Assembly (NCBI RefSeq): GCF_010731795.1
Contig: NZ_AP022591.1
Span: 1,488,001 to 1,552,000 of the forward strand
From: Mycolicibacterium celeriflavum
GTDB lineage: Bacteria > Actinomycetota > Actinomycetes > Mycobacteriales > Mycobacteriaceae
Reading direction: 5' to 3'
DNA: 64,000 nucleotides
In this document: positions 1 to 7,165 of the stretch, piece after piece
Numbering within the stretch: position 1 is the stretch's first letter
How the letters are laid out: each line of letters opens with the position of its first letter
Made by a program: the position numbers and the translations under genes
Notes under the pieces: model-generated
Told to the model about the DNA's origin: nothing
Database searches by the model: none
The model's input: only the letters and a program-made list of their open reading frames with translations

Positions 1-17
1 GGCACCCGCGCCCATGG

Positions 18-377
18 CTAGCGCCGGCTCCCGCTACTGTCGCCCGCCTTGCGGCTGCGGGCGATCAACCAGAAGACCGAGCCCGCGAGCACCACCGTCG
101 CCAGCACGCCGATGATGCCGGCGACTCCGCCGGTCCCGTCGCGCCCTTCGATCGCGTAGTCGGCCAACGGCGAGGCCGCAAGGCTGTGTTCGTCGGCGTG
201 CTGGGCGATGCACTCGCCGGTCAGTTCCTCGCCATCGGCGGTCTCGACGATTTCGCAGCCTCGCAGGGTCGCCGAGTCGAGCCCGTCAGGGCTCGAGCTC
301 GCGAAGTAGGACACCACGCCGGCGATCAGCAGGGTGGCGGCGGCGAACACGGTCCAGAACCGCCAGCGTGCGCTCAT
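18..377 (-). CDS. PDGLE-domain membrane protein, CbiN-like partner of CbiM
   Basis: This 119-residue protein has two likely membrane segments (about residues 8-26 and 84-106) flanking a short outside loop. The PDGL motif at residues 30-33 is the hallmark of the PDGLE family, which accompanies CbiM-type S components of energy-coupling-factor transporters for cobalt or nickel. Its ATG overlaps the cbiM stop by four bases (ATGA), so the two are translationally coupled. In CbiMN systems the small partner is needed for metal loading; that role here is inferred from family and context. The ATPase and T components (CbiO, CbiQ) would be expected further along the minus strand, outside the window. Confidence 0.85.
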   Translation of the reverse strand: MSARWRFWTVFAAATLLIAGVVSYFASSSPDGLDSATLRGCEIVETADGEELTGECIAQHADEHSLAASPLADYAIEGRDGTGGVAGIIGVLATVVLAGSVFWLIARSRKAGDSSGSRR

Positions 378-1051
378 GCCGCAACCTCCTGTCGGGTCCG
401 TCGCAACAGGTACACCAGGTCGGGACGCGACCGCGCGACGGCCATCACGGTGACCGCGGTGATCAGCCCCTCGCCGACCCCGATCAGCGCATGAGTGCCG
501 AACATGTATCCGGTGATGGCGCCCATCGACGTCGCTGTCGCGCCGCCGATCGCGTACTCGAGTACGAATCCCATTGCCGCACAGATCGTTCCGATCAGCG
601 CGGCGAGGAACGCGATGACACCGAGTCCGCCCACCGGGACGTCACCCCGCCTGCGGGCCGCGGCGTAGAGCAGCACAGCCGTCGAATATCCGGCGGCCAC
701 CCCGATCACGGCCATGTTGGTGATGTTGGTGCCCAGCGCGGTAACCCCGCCGTCGGCGAACAGCAGCGCCTGCACCACCAGCACGATCGCGATGCACAGC
801 GCCCCGGTGTAGGGGCCGACCAGGATCGCCGCGAGGGCGCCGCCGAGCAGATGTCCGCTCACCCCCGGCAAAATCGGGAAGTTCACCATCTGCACCGCGA
901 AGATGAATGCGGCCACCAATCCGGCCAGCGGCACCGTGCGTTCGTCGAGTTCGTTTCGCGCCTTGGACGCGCAGAATGCGACGGCCACGACGGCGATGAG
1001 GCCGAAGATGACGGAGGTCGGTGCGTTGACGATGCCGTCGCTCATGTGCAT
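374..1051 (-). CDS. cbiM: CbiM-type cobalt/nickel ECF transporter substrate-binding membrane protein
   Basis: A 225-residue polytopic membrane protein that captures Co2+ or Ni2+ for an energy-coupling-factor importer. The chosen start gives an N-terminus of Met-His-Met-Ser-Asp-Gly. In the family the free N-terminal amine and His2 bind the metal, so the ATG at 1051 is preferred over an in-frame GTG seven codons upstream, which would bury the motif. Further histidines lie in segments such as SGHLLGG and GTHALIG. It is followed by the coupled PDGLE gene and preceded by an ArsR-type palindrome. Cobalt use fits with cobQ about 11 kb away. Co versus Ni cannot be decided from sequence. Confidence 0.88.
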   Translation of the reverse strand: MHMSDGIVNAPTSVIFGLIAVVAVAFCASKARNELDERTVPLAGLVAAFIFAVQMVNFPILPGVSGHLLGGALAAILVGPYTGALCIAIVLVVQALLFADGGVTALGTNITNMAVIGVAAGYSTAVLLYAAARRRGDVPVGGLGVIAFLAALIGTICAAMGFVLEYAIGGATATSMGAITGYMFGTHALIGVGEGLITAVTVMAVARSRPDLVYLLRRTRQEVAA

Positions 1052-1106
1052 GGCGACGTACTGGTAAGCCACTCCGCAACCCTAGAACCTGGGTCGACAC
1101 CTGTCT

Positions 1107-1126
1107 AGCTGAACAGATGTTCAGCT
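1107..1126. promoter_or_regulatory. Perfect ArsR/SmtB-type palindrome upstream of cbiM
   Basis: The 20 bases form a perfect inverted repeat with core TGAACA-GA-TGTTCA, about 55 bases upstream of the cbiM start. The 12-2-12 type operators of SmtB/NmtR-like metal sensors share this TGAACA...TGTTCA core (established knowledge of the family). A metal-sensing ArsR gene lies about 1 kb upstream on the same strand. Binding by that protein is inference. Confidence 0.6.
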
Positions 1127-1138
1127 GGAGGCGCCTTG

Positions 1139-1197
1139 GAGGTGATTTCGGTGTCGCCGGTCGCGGTTAGCGCTACCAACGACACCGAAATCGCCTC
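1139..1197 (-). terminator. Long hairpin at the methyltransferase 3' end, likely terminator
   Basis: Two 18-base arms (1139-1156 and 1180-1197) pair with a single G-T wobble around a 23-base loop. The distal arm overlaps the stop codon of the methyltransferase gene. No long T-tract follows, which is common for mycobacterial terminators. It separates the methyltransferase from cbiM on the same strand. It lacks recognisable cobalamin riboswitch features. Confidence 0.5.
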
Positions 1198-2050
1198 ACC
1201 GCTTGACGGCGGTCACCAGCAGGTACTCGGCCTCCCAGAACGCCCGGGTGTCGTCGCCGTTGTTCCACTTCTCCAGGAACGCCAGGAAGTCGGCGTCCAG
1301 GGCCTCGACGCGCTGGGGGTCGTCGGCGTTGAACTTGTACGCGGCGATGGTCGGCCCGTAATTGCGCTTCCAGTACTCGCGAAACTCGGCGGCCGTCGCG
1401 CAGTGCTCGAGACGCACGGTCTGCCTGCGCATGTTCTCTTCGGCGACCCGATCGCCGAACAGCCCCCGGACATGCTCCTCGTCGCCCCACCGCGGCGGCG
1501 GGCTCGCGCCAGGGGGTGGCGGCGGCGCGTAGGGCTTCATCGTGGCGAAGAGGTTGCCGATGAAGCCCTGCGGGGTCCAGTTGATCATCCCGATGGTTCC
1601 GCCGGGTCGGACGACACGGACCATCTCGTCGGCGGTCTCCTGGTGATGGGGGGCGAACATCGCACCGACGCAGGACATCACGATGTCGAAACTGTCGTCG
1701 GCGAACGGCAACGCTTCTGCGTCGGCTTCCACCCACTCCAGGTCCACTCCGCGTTCGGCGGCGATGCGGCGTCCGGCGTCGAACAACTCCGGGGTGAGAT
1801 CGCTTGCGGTGACGACCGCGCCGAGCGCCGCAGCGGGGATCGCCGCGTTTCCAGAACCGGCCGCGACGTCGAGCACCCGATCGCCGGCTCGCACCCCGCA
1901 GGCGCGGACGAGTTCGGGCCCCAGGCCGGGGATCAGTTCCGCGGCCACGGCGGGGTAGTCGCCGGATGCCCACAGCGCACGGTGTTTGGCTTTCAACTGC
2001 CGATCGGCATCCTGATCCGCCGCGTCGGGTTTCGGCTCTGCCGTACTCAT
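1196..2050 (-). CDS. Class I SAM-dependent methyltransferase (ubiE-like)
   Basis: A 284-residue protein with motif I VLDVAAGSGN at about residues 59-68, an acidic residue after the next strand (ASDLTPE) and the post-motif ALPFADDSFD typical of UbiE/Methyltransf_11 enzymes. A proline-rich stretch (APPPPPGASPPP) lies in the middle of the C-terminal half. The ATG at 2050 is preferred; the longer frame starts with TTG and would add 16 residues without family support. It follows the ArsR gene by 108 bases on the same strand and ends in a hairpin. The substrate is unknown. A regulator-methyltransferase pairing could mean resistance to a small molecule, but nothing here shows that. Confidence 0.75.
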   Translation of the reverse strand: MSTAEPKPDAADQDADRQLKAKHRALWASGDYPAVAAELIPGLGPELVRACGVRAGDRVLDVAAGSGNAAIPAAALGAVVTASDLTPELFDAGRRIAAERGVDLEWVEADAEALPFADDSFDIVMSCVGAMFAPHHQETADEMVRVVRPGGTIGMINWTPQGFIGNLFATMKPYAPPPPPGASPPPRWGDEEHVRGLFGDRVAEENMRRQTVRLEHCATAAEFREYWKRNYGPTIAAYKFNADDPQRVEALDADFLAFLEKWNNGDDTRAFWEAEYLLVTAVKR

Positions 2051-2158
2051 CCACCAAGGCAACCAGCCGACGGCGAGCGGCAAGACCGCATTGACCAAAG
2101 TTTCTTCGTCGATCCGTCACGCAACGCCGTTCGGCGGCGGACGGGGGAAATCGCCGGG

Positions 2159-2488
2159 TCAGCTGTGGCGGGCGCCGATCCAGTGCAACAGGTCGTGCAC
2201 GGTCTGGTCCTGCAGGCGGTAGCTGACCGTGCGCCCGACCCGCGTGGACGACACCCAACCCTGCTGGCGCAGTACCCGCAGCGCTTGCGACACGGCGTTC
2301 TCCGACCGGCCGAGCGCGGCGGCCAGATCGCCGACGCAGATGCCCGGCGCCCGGTGCAGCACCAACAGAATCTCGAGCCGGTTCGGGTCGGAGAGCAGGT
2401 CGAAGCGCACCGTCCAGCCGGTCGTGTCGACGTCGGCTAAGGCGGACGTCACATCCTTGGCTTCCGTTCGGCTACCGGACCGGACCAT
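2159..2488 (-). CDS. ArsR/SmtB-family metalloregulator
   Basis: A 109-residue winged-helix repressor. The helix-turn-helix spans about residues 52-79 (VGDLAAALG...VSQALRVLRQQG) and a wing follows (STRVGRTVSYRL). Possible metal ligands are Cys51 before the HTH and, in the last helix, Asp94, His98, His102 and the near-terminal His108. This resembles the alpha-5 site of NmtR/SmtB rather than the ELCVC site of ArsR. The nearby TGAACA-N2-TGTTCA palindrome before cbiM suggests it senses nickel or cobalt. Both the metal and the target are inferred. Confidence 0.8.
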   Translation of the reverse strand: MVRSGSRTEAKDVTSALADVDTTGWTVRFDLLSDPNRLEILLVLHRAPGICVGDLAAALGRSENAVSQALRVLRQQGWVSSTRVGRTVSYRLQDQTVHDLLHWIGARHS

Positions 2489-2549
2489 GGTGCGCAGTTT
2501 ATCGAGGAAGCTGCACGAAAGCGCCGAAGCGATCTTTCGCGCCGCTTTT

Positions 2550-2624
2550 GCACGCTCGCGAGTGCACGAGCGTGCGCAAGTGTCTGAAACTCAGCGGTGT
2601 GTCGGCGACAGACGCGCACGCTCG
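2550..2624. repeat. Intergenic inverted/direct repeats between SDR and arsR
   Basis: GCACGCTCG occurs at 2550-2558 and again at 2616-2624, and its inverse at 2567-2575, so two alternative hairpins can form. A small palindrome TGTCG-G-CGACA sits at 2600-2610. The region lies upstream of arsR and downstream of the SDR operon's last gene, both read on other sides of it. It may act as a terminator or REP-like element. No protein-coding gene is seen in 2489-2642. Confidence 0.5.
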
Positions 2625-2642
2625 CGCAGAAATAGTGCTCGC

Positions 2643-3416
2643 CTACAGCGGGGTGACGTAGTGACCGCTGATGCCGCCGTCGACAAGGAAGGCCGAAGCG
2701 GTGACGAACGACGCGTCGTCGCTGGCGAGGAACGCGACCGCGGCCGCGATCTCCTCGGGTTCGGCGAACCGGCCGACCGGGACGTGCACCAGCCGCCTCG
2801 CTGCCCGTTCCGGGTCCTTGGCGAACAACTCCTGCAGCAGCGGGGTGTTCACCGGCCCGGGACACAGCGCGTTGACCCGGATGCCCTGCCGCGCGTACTG
2901 CACCCCGAGCTCGCGCGACATCGCGAGCACGCCGCCCTTGGACGCGGTGTAGGAGATCTGCGAGGTGGCCGAACCCATCACCGCAACGAACGACGCGGTG
3001 TTGATGATCGACCCCTTCTGCCGGGGCACCATGTGGCGCAGTGCGGCCTTGCAGCACAGGAACACCGATTTGAGGTTGACATCCTGCACCCGCTGCCAGG
3101 CGTCCAGCCCGGTGTTCTCGATGAGGTCGTCCTCCGGAGGAGAGATACCGGCGTTGTTGAACGCGATGTCGACGGCGCCGTGCGTCTCGGCGGCGGTGTC
3201 GAACAGCGCGTCGACCGCCGCGACGTCGGAAACGTCCACCGGTATGAACGTCGCCTCCAACTCGTCGGCCACCTTCTTGCCGGCTGTCGGGTCGACGTCG
3301 CCGACGACGATGGTGGCACCCTCGGCGCGCATGCGCCGCGCGGCCGCCAACCCGATCCCACTGCCGCCGCCGGTCACCACGGCCACCTTGCCGGCGAGCC
3401 GCCGCGTCAGATCCAT
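2643..3416 (-). CDS. SDR-family oxidoreductase, Rv2857c-like
   Basis: A 257-residue classical short-chain dehydrogenase: cofactor motif TGGGSGIG (residues 15-22), NNAG (87-90) and catalytic YxxxK at Tyr156/Lys160. The acidic GDVD after strand 2 favours NAD(H). Its ATG overlaps the TGA of the aldehyde dehydrogenase gene by one base. It is the last gene of the glnA4-puuD-aldC-SDR operon, the same order recalled for M. tuberculosis Rv2860c-Rv2857c. It probably oxidises or reduces an intermediate of amine breakdown; the substrate is not known. Confidence 0.85.
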   Translation of the reverse strand: MDLTRRLAGKVAVVTGGGSGIGLAAARRMRAEGATIVVGDVDPTAGKKVADELEATFIPVDVSDVAAVDALFDTAAETHGAVDIAFNNAGISPPEDDLIENTGLDAWQRVQDVNLKSVFLCCKAALRHMVPRQKGSIINTASFVAVMGSATSQISYTASKGGVLAMSRELGVQYARQGIRVNALCPGPVNTPLLQELFAKDPERAARRLVHVPVGRFAEPEEIAAAVAFLASDDASFVTASAFLVDGGISGHYVTPL

Positions 3417-4780
3417 CAGGCCTCCCGGACAGCGACGAAGACGTTCTTGGTCTCGGTGAACGACAGCGGCGCGTCGGGGCCGAGTTCGCGGCCGAGGCCG
3501 GACTGTTTGAACCCCCCGAACGGCGTGTTGTAGCGCACCGACGCATGCGAGTTGACCGACAGGTTGCCGGATTCGATCGCGCGCGATACCCGCAACGCCC
3601 GCGACAGGTTGTCGGTCCAGATCGACCCGGACAACCCGTAAGGGGTGTCGTTGGCGAGCGCGATCGCATCGGTCTCGTCGTCGAAGGGCAACACGGTGAC
3701 CACCGGCCCGAAGATCTCTTCGCGCACCGTGCGGTCGGTGCGCTGCGGCGTCAGCACGGTCGGCGGGAACCAGTACCCCGGGTCCGACGGCGCCGACCCC
3801 CGGAATGCGACGGGCGCCTCGTCGGGCACGAACGAGGCGACGGAGTTCCAGTGCGCCTTCGACACCAATGGGCCCATCTCGGTGTCCTTGGCTCGCGGGT
3901 CCCCGACGACGACGCCCTTGACGGCGGGCTCGAACAACTCCATGAAGCGGTCGTAAACGCTGCGCTGCACCAGGATCCGGCTGCGGGCACAGCAGTCCTG
4001 GCCGGCATTGTCGAACACCCCGTACGGCGCGGTGGCCGCCGCCTGCTCCAGATCGCAGTCGTCGAACACGATGTTGGCGCTCTTGCCACCCAGCTCGAGC
4101 GTGACGCGCTTGACCCGACTGGCCGCGCCCGCCATCACCCGGGTGCCGACCTCGGTGGACCCGGTGAACACGATCTTGCGTACGTCGGGATGGCTGACGA
4201 ACCGCTCGCCGACCACCCCACCCTTACCGGGCAGCACCTGCAACAGGTCGGCGGGTATCCCCGATTCGATGGCCAACTCCCCCAACCGGATCGTGGTGAG
4301 CGGTGTCCACTCGGCCGGTTTGACCAGCACCGCGTTTCCCGCGGCAAGTGCGGGCGCGAAGCCCCACGACGCGATCGTCATCGGGAAGTTCCACGGGGTG
4401 ATGACGCCGACCACCCCGAGCGGCTCGTTGAACGTCACGTTGATGCCGCCGGCGACCGGAATCTGCTTGCCCGACAGGCGTTCCGGTGCGGCGGCGTAGA
4501 ACTGCAGCACGTCGCGGACGTGGCCGGCCTCCCATTCGGCGTTGCCGATCGGATGCCCGGAGTTCGCGACTTCCAACGCCGCCAACTCGTCGACGTGCGC
4601 GTCCACCGTCGCGGCGAAGGCGCGCAGCGCGGCCGCCCGGTCGGCGGGAGCCCGACGCGCCCAATCCCGTTGCGTCGCTTTCGCTCGCGCGACCGCGTCG
4701 TCAACCGCGGCTTCGTCGGTCTGCTCGACGGTTCTCAGCAGCTCCTCGGTGGCGGGGTTGATGACATCGGATGCGGTCAC
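3416..4780 (-). CDS. aldC: NAD(P)+-dependent aldehyde dehydrogenase, AldC-like
   Basis: A 454-residue ALDH, close to the 455 residues recalled for Rv2858c. It has the VITPWNFP segment, FTGSTEVG cofactor loop, LELGGKS with the general-base Glu, and the nucleophile region GQDCCARSR with two adjacent cysteines, the second of which aligns with the catalytic one in many ALDHs. The start is the GTG at 4780, which overlaps the upstream TGA (GTGA); an upstream open frame is only a shadow of puuD. Between a gamma-glutamyl hydrolase and an SDR, it probably oxidises an aminoaldehyde to an acid. Confidence 0.87.
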   Translation of the reverse strand: MTASDVINPATEELLRTVEQTDEAAVDDAVARAKATQRDWARRAPADRAAALRAFAATVDAHVDELAALEVANSGHPIGNAEWEAGHVRDVLQFYAAAPERLSGKQIPVAGGINVTFNEPLGVVGVITPWNFPMTIASWGFAPALAAGNAVLVKPAEWTPLTTIRLGELAIESGIPADLLQVLPGKGGVVGERFVSHPDVRKIVFTGSTEVGTRVMAGAASRVKRVTLELGGKSANIVFDDCDLEQAAATAPYGVFDNAGQDCCARSRILVQRSVYDRFMELFEPAVKGVVVGDPRAKDTEMGPLVSKAHWNSVASFVPDEAPVAFRGSAPSDPGYWFPPTVLTPQRTDRTVREEIFGPVVTVLPFDDETDAIALANDTPYGLSGSIWTDNLSRALRVSRAIESGNLSVNSHASVRYNTPFGGFKQSGLGRELGPDAPLSFTETKNVFVAVREA

Positions 4781-5511
4781 GCCTGTGCCCTTTCGTTCGC
4801 GTACGTGCTCGCGGCCTCGACGACCGCGGCGAACAACCGCAGGTCGTCGAGGCGCTCTTCGGGATGCCACTGCACCGCCAGCACCCAGCGATCCGGGACT
4901 TCGACCGCTTCGATGACCCCGTCGTCGTCGCGGGCGCTGACAACCAACCCGTCGCCGAGTTCGTCGATCGCCTGGTGGTGGTAGCACTGCGCGTCCGACG
5001 ACTCGCCGATCAGCGCGGCCAACCGGCTACCCGGCAGGGTGCGCACCGTCGAGGTGGTGAACACCGCATCGCCCTGCTGATGGCGGCGGTGGCCGATGAC
5101 GTCGGGCAGGTGCTGGTGCAGCGTCCCGCCCAGCGCGACGTTGAGCACCTGGGCTCCGCGGCAGATGCCCAGCACCGGCATGGCGCGCCGCATCGCACCC
5201 CGCACCAACGCGAACTCGAACTCATCGCGGCGCCGGTTGTCGGCGACGTCCTCGTCGGTGGCCGGGTGCGGCTGCTGACCGTAGTGCGCGGGCACGACGT
5301 CCCGGCCGCCGGTGAGAATGAGTCCGTCGATGCCGTCGAGCACCCGCTCGGCGATGTCGTCGTCGATCCGTTGCGGAGGAAGCAGCATCGAAATGCCCCC
5401 CGCCAATTCCACGCCCTCGGAGTAGATCGCGGGCAGGAAGCTCGCCCGCACATCCCACACCCCGGTCTGCGCCTGCTGCAGATACGTGGTCAACCCGAGC
5501 ACCGGCCGCAC
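4777..5511 (-). CDS. puuD: Class I glutamine amidotransferase, PuuD-like gamma-glutamyl hydrolase
   Basis: A 244-residue peptidase C26-type enzyme. The nucleophile Cys lies in GICRGAQVLN and the His/Glu pair in QWHPEE near the C-terminus. PuuD enzymes release the gamma-glutamyl group from gamma-glutamyl-GABA in putrescine degradation. The GTG at 5511 is chosen because it lies 16 bases after the glnA4 stop, follows AGAGAAG, and begins right before the conserved RPVLGLTTY strand. The 3' end overlaps aldC by four bases. Specificity for a polyamine, ethanolamine or other amine derivative is inferred from the neighbours. Confidence 0.82.
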   Translation of the reverse strand: MRPVLGLTTYLQQAQTGVWDVRASFLPAIYSEGVELAGGISMLLPPQRIDDDIAERVLDGIDGLILTGGRDVVPAHYGQQPHPATDEDVADNRRRDEFEFALVRGAMRRAMPVLGICRGAQVLNVALGGTLHQHLPDVIGHRRHQQGDAVFTTSTVRTLPGSRLAALIGESSDAQCYHHQAIDELGDGLVVSARDDDGVIEAVEVPDRWVLAVQWHPEERLDDLRLFAAVVEAASTYANERAQA

Positions 5512-5527
5512 CTTCTCTGCGCGAGAA

Positions 5528-6895
5528 CTAGAGCCGCTCAAAGCCTCGCACCCTCTCCCAGTCCGTGACGGCGGCATTGAAGGCGGTCAGCTCGACGCGC
5601 GCGTTGTTGAGGTAGTGCTCGACGACTTCATCGCCGAACGCAGCCCGCGCAACCTCGGACTTCTCGAACAACGCCGCCGCTTCGGCGAGCGTCGTCGGAA
5701 GCCGTTCGGCGCCACTGGTATACGCGTTCCCCTCGATGGGCTCGGGCAGCTCGAGCTCCCGGTCGATGCCGTACACCCCGCCGGCGATCAGGGCCGACAC
5801 CGCGAGATACTGGTTGACATCGCCGCCGGGCGCCCGGTTCTCCATCCGCATGCCATGACCATGGCCGACGACCCGCAGCGCGCAGGTCCGGTTGTCCAAC
5901 CCCCACGCGATCGCGGTCGGGGCGAAACTGCTGTCGACAAACCGCTTGTAGGAGTTGATGTTCGGCGCGTAGAACAGCGTGAGCTCACGGAGCGTTGCCA
6001 GCTGCCCGGCAATGAAGCTGCGGAACATCGACGACATGCCCACCGGATCGTCATCGTCGGCGAACACCGGGCTGTCGTCGTCTCCGCGCAGCGAGATGTG
6101 GATGTGGCAGCTGTTGCCTTCTCGCGCATCGAATTTCGCCATGAACGTCAGGCTCTTGCCGTGCTGGTCGGCGATCTCCCTGGCGCCGTTCTTGTAGATC
6201 GTGTGGTTGTCGCAGGTGACGCGGGCATGGTCGTATCGGAACGCGATCTCCTGCTGGCCGAGATTGCATTCACCCTTCACGCCCTCGCAGTACATGCCCG
6301 CGCCTGCCATGCCGAGCCGGATGTCGCGCAGCAGCGGCTCCATCCGCGTCGAGCCGAGCATCGCGTAGTCGACGTTATAGTCCGAGCCCGCCGTCATGTC
6401 CCGGTAACCCTTCGCCCAGGCCGCGCGGAAGCTGTCGTCGAACACCATGAATTCGAGTTCGGTGCCGACGTAGGGCACCAGGCGCCGCTCGGTGAGCCGA
6501 TCGATCTGGCGGTTGAGAATGCTGCGCGGGGCCTGCTGGACCGGAGTGCCGTCGTGCCAGCCGAGATCGGCCATCACCATCGCCGTTCCGGGCAACCACG
6601 GAATCAGCCGCAACGTCGAGAAGTCGGGCGTCATCACCATGTCGCCGTAACCGGTCTCCCAGCTCGACATCGAATATCCGTCGACCGTGTTCATGTCGAC
6701 GTCGACCGCCAGCAGGTAATTGCAGCACTCGGCGCCGTGTTCGGCGACTTCCTCGACGAACAGCCGGCCCGATACCCGCTTCCCGGTCAGCCTGCCCTGC
6801 ATGTCGCAGAACGCGACGATCACCGTGTCGATGTCTCCGGCTGCCACCAGGCGCTCGAGATCGGCCTGCGACAACATGCCTGATGTGACGCTCAT
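5528..6895 (-). CDS. glnA4: Glutamine synthetase-like gamma-glutamylamine ligase GlnA4
   Basis: A 455-residue type I glutamine synthetase-fold protein (Mtb GlnA4 is about 457). Visible landmarks are the beta-grasp N-domain (CDMQGRLTGKR), the metal-site ELEF, the NSCHIHIS strand and the ENRAPGGDVNQYLA segment that replaces the usual ENR...SAR ending. GlnA3/GlnA4 paralogues of actinobacteria ligate glutamate to amines (polyamines, ethanolamine) rather than to ammonia. The downstream PuuD-like hydrolase, aldehyde dehydrogenase and SDR strongly support that catabolic role. It is the first gene of the operon, with 270 bases of divergent leader shared with the asnB-like gene. Confidence 0.87.
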   Translation of the reverse strand: MSVTSGMLSQADLERLVAAGDIDTVIVAFCDMQGRLTGKRVSGRLFVEEVAEHGAECCNYLLAVDVDMNTVDGYSMSSWETGYGDMVMTPDFSTLRLIPWLPGTAMVMADLGWHDGTPVQQAPRSILNRQIDRLTERRLVPYVGTELEFMVFDDSFRAAWAKGYRDMTAGSDYNVDYAMLGSTRMEPLLRDIRLGMAGAGMYCEGVKGECNLGQQEIAFRYDHARVTCDNHTIYKNGAREIADQHGKSLTFMAKFDAREGNSCHIHISLRGDDDSPVFADDDDPVGMSSMFRSFIAGQLATLRELTLFYAPNINSYKRFVDSSFAPTAIAWGLDNRTCALRVVGHGHGMRMENRAPGGDVNQYLAVSALIAGGVYGIDRELELPEPIEGNAYTSGAERLPTTLAEAAALFEKSEVARAAFGDEVVEHYLNNARVELTAFNAAVTDWERVRGFERL

Positions 6896-6965
6896 TCCGC
6901 TGCGGGGCCCTTCCTCGAAACCAGAGATGACGGGTAGTCAACCATTGCCGGTGGTTCGCTCCGGC

Positions 6966-6978
6966 GTTCGCAGCGAAC
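6966..6978. promoter_or_regulatory. Palindrome GTTCGC-A-GCGAAC upstream of glnA4
   Basis: A perfect 13-base palindrome about 70 bases upstream of the glnA4 start, in the divergent leader. It is a candidate operator for the amine-catabolism operon. An AT-richer patch (TACAATTGT) follows at about 6984-6992 and could hold the promoter. No regulator gene is adjacent, so the binding protein is unknown. Confidence 0.4.
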
Positions 6979-7152
6979 ACTTCTACAATTGTCACTCCCG
7001 AACGACCCGGCTCGTCGATGGACGCGAAGTCCTGCACCTCTCGGTGTTCTGGTTGTTGCTCGCCGAGGGACTCCCCGCCATGGCCTAGGGCGCCACCAGC
7101 GTGGGTAGAGGCAAGTCACACCCGTCACGGGTTTCGCCAGCTTCCACAAGGG

Positions 7153-7158
7153 TAAAGT
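7153..7158 (+). promoter_or_regulatory. -10 element TAAAGT placing a leaderless start on the asnB-like gene
   Basis: TAAAGT fits the mycobacterial TANNNT -10 and ends seven bases before the GTG at 7166. That spacing puts the transcription start at or next to the start codon, and no Shine-Dalgarno is visible. A clear -35 is not seen. Confidence 0.5.
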
Positions 7159-7165
7159 CCTTGGC

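Noticed and set aside
1052..1195. Cobalamin or cobalt riboswitch upstream of cbiM.
   Set aside because: No B12-box or conserved core could be recognised; the structure present is explained by an ArsR-type palindrome and a terminator hairpin.
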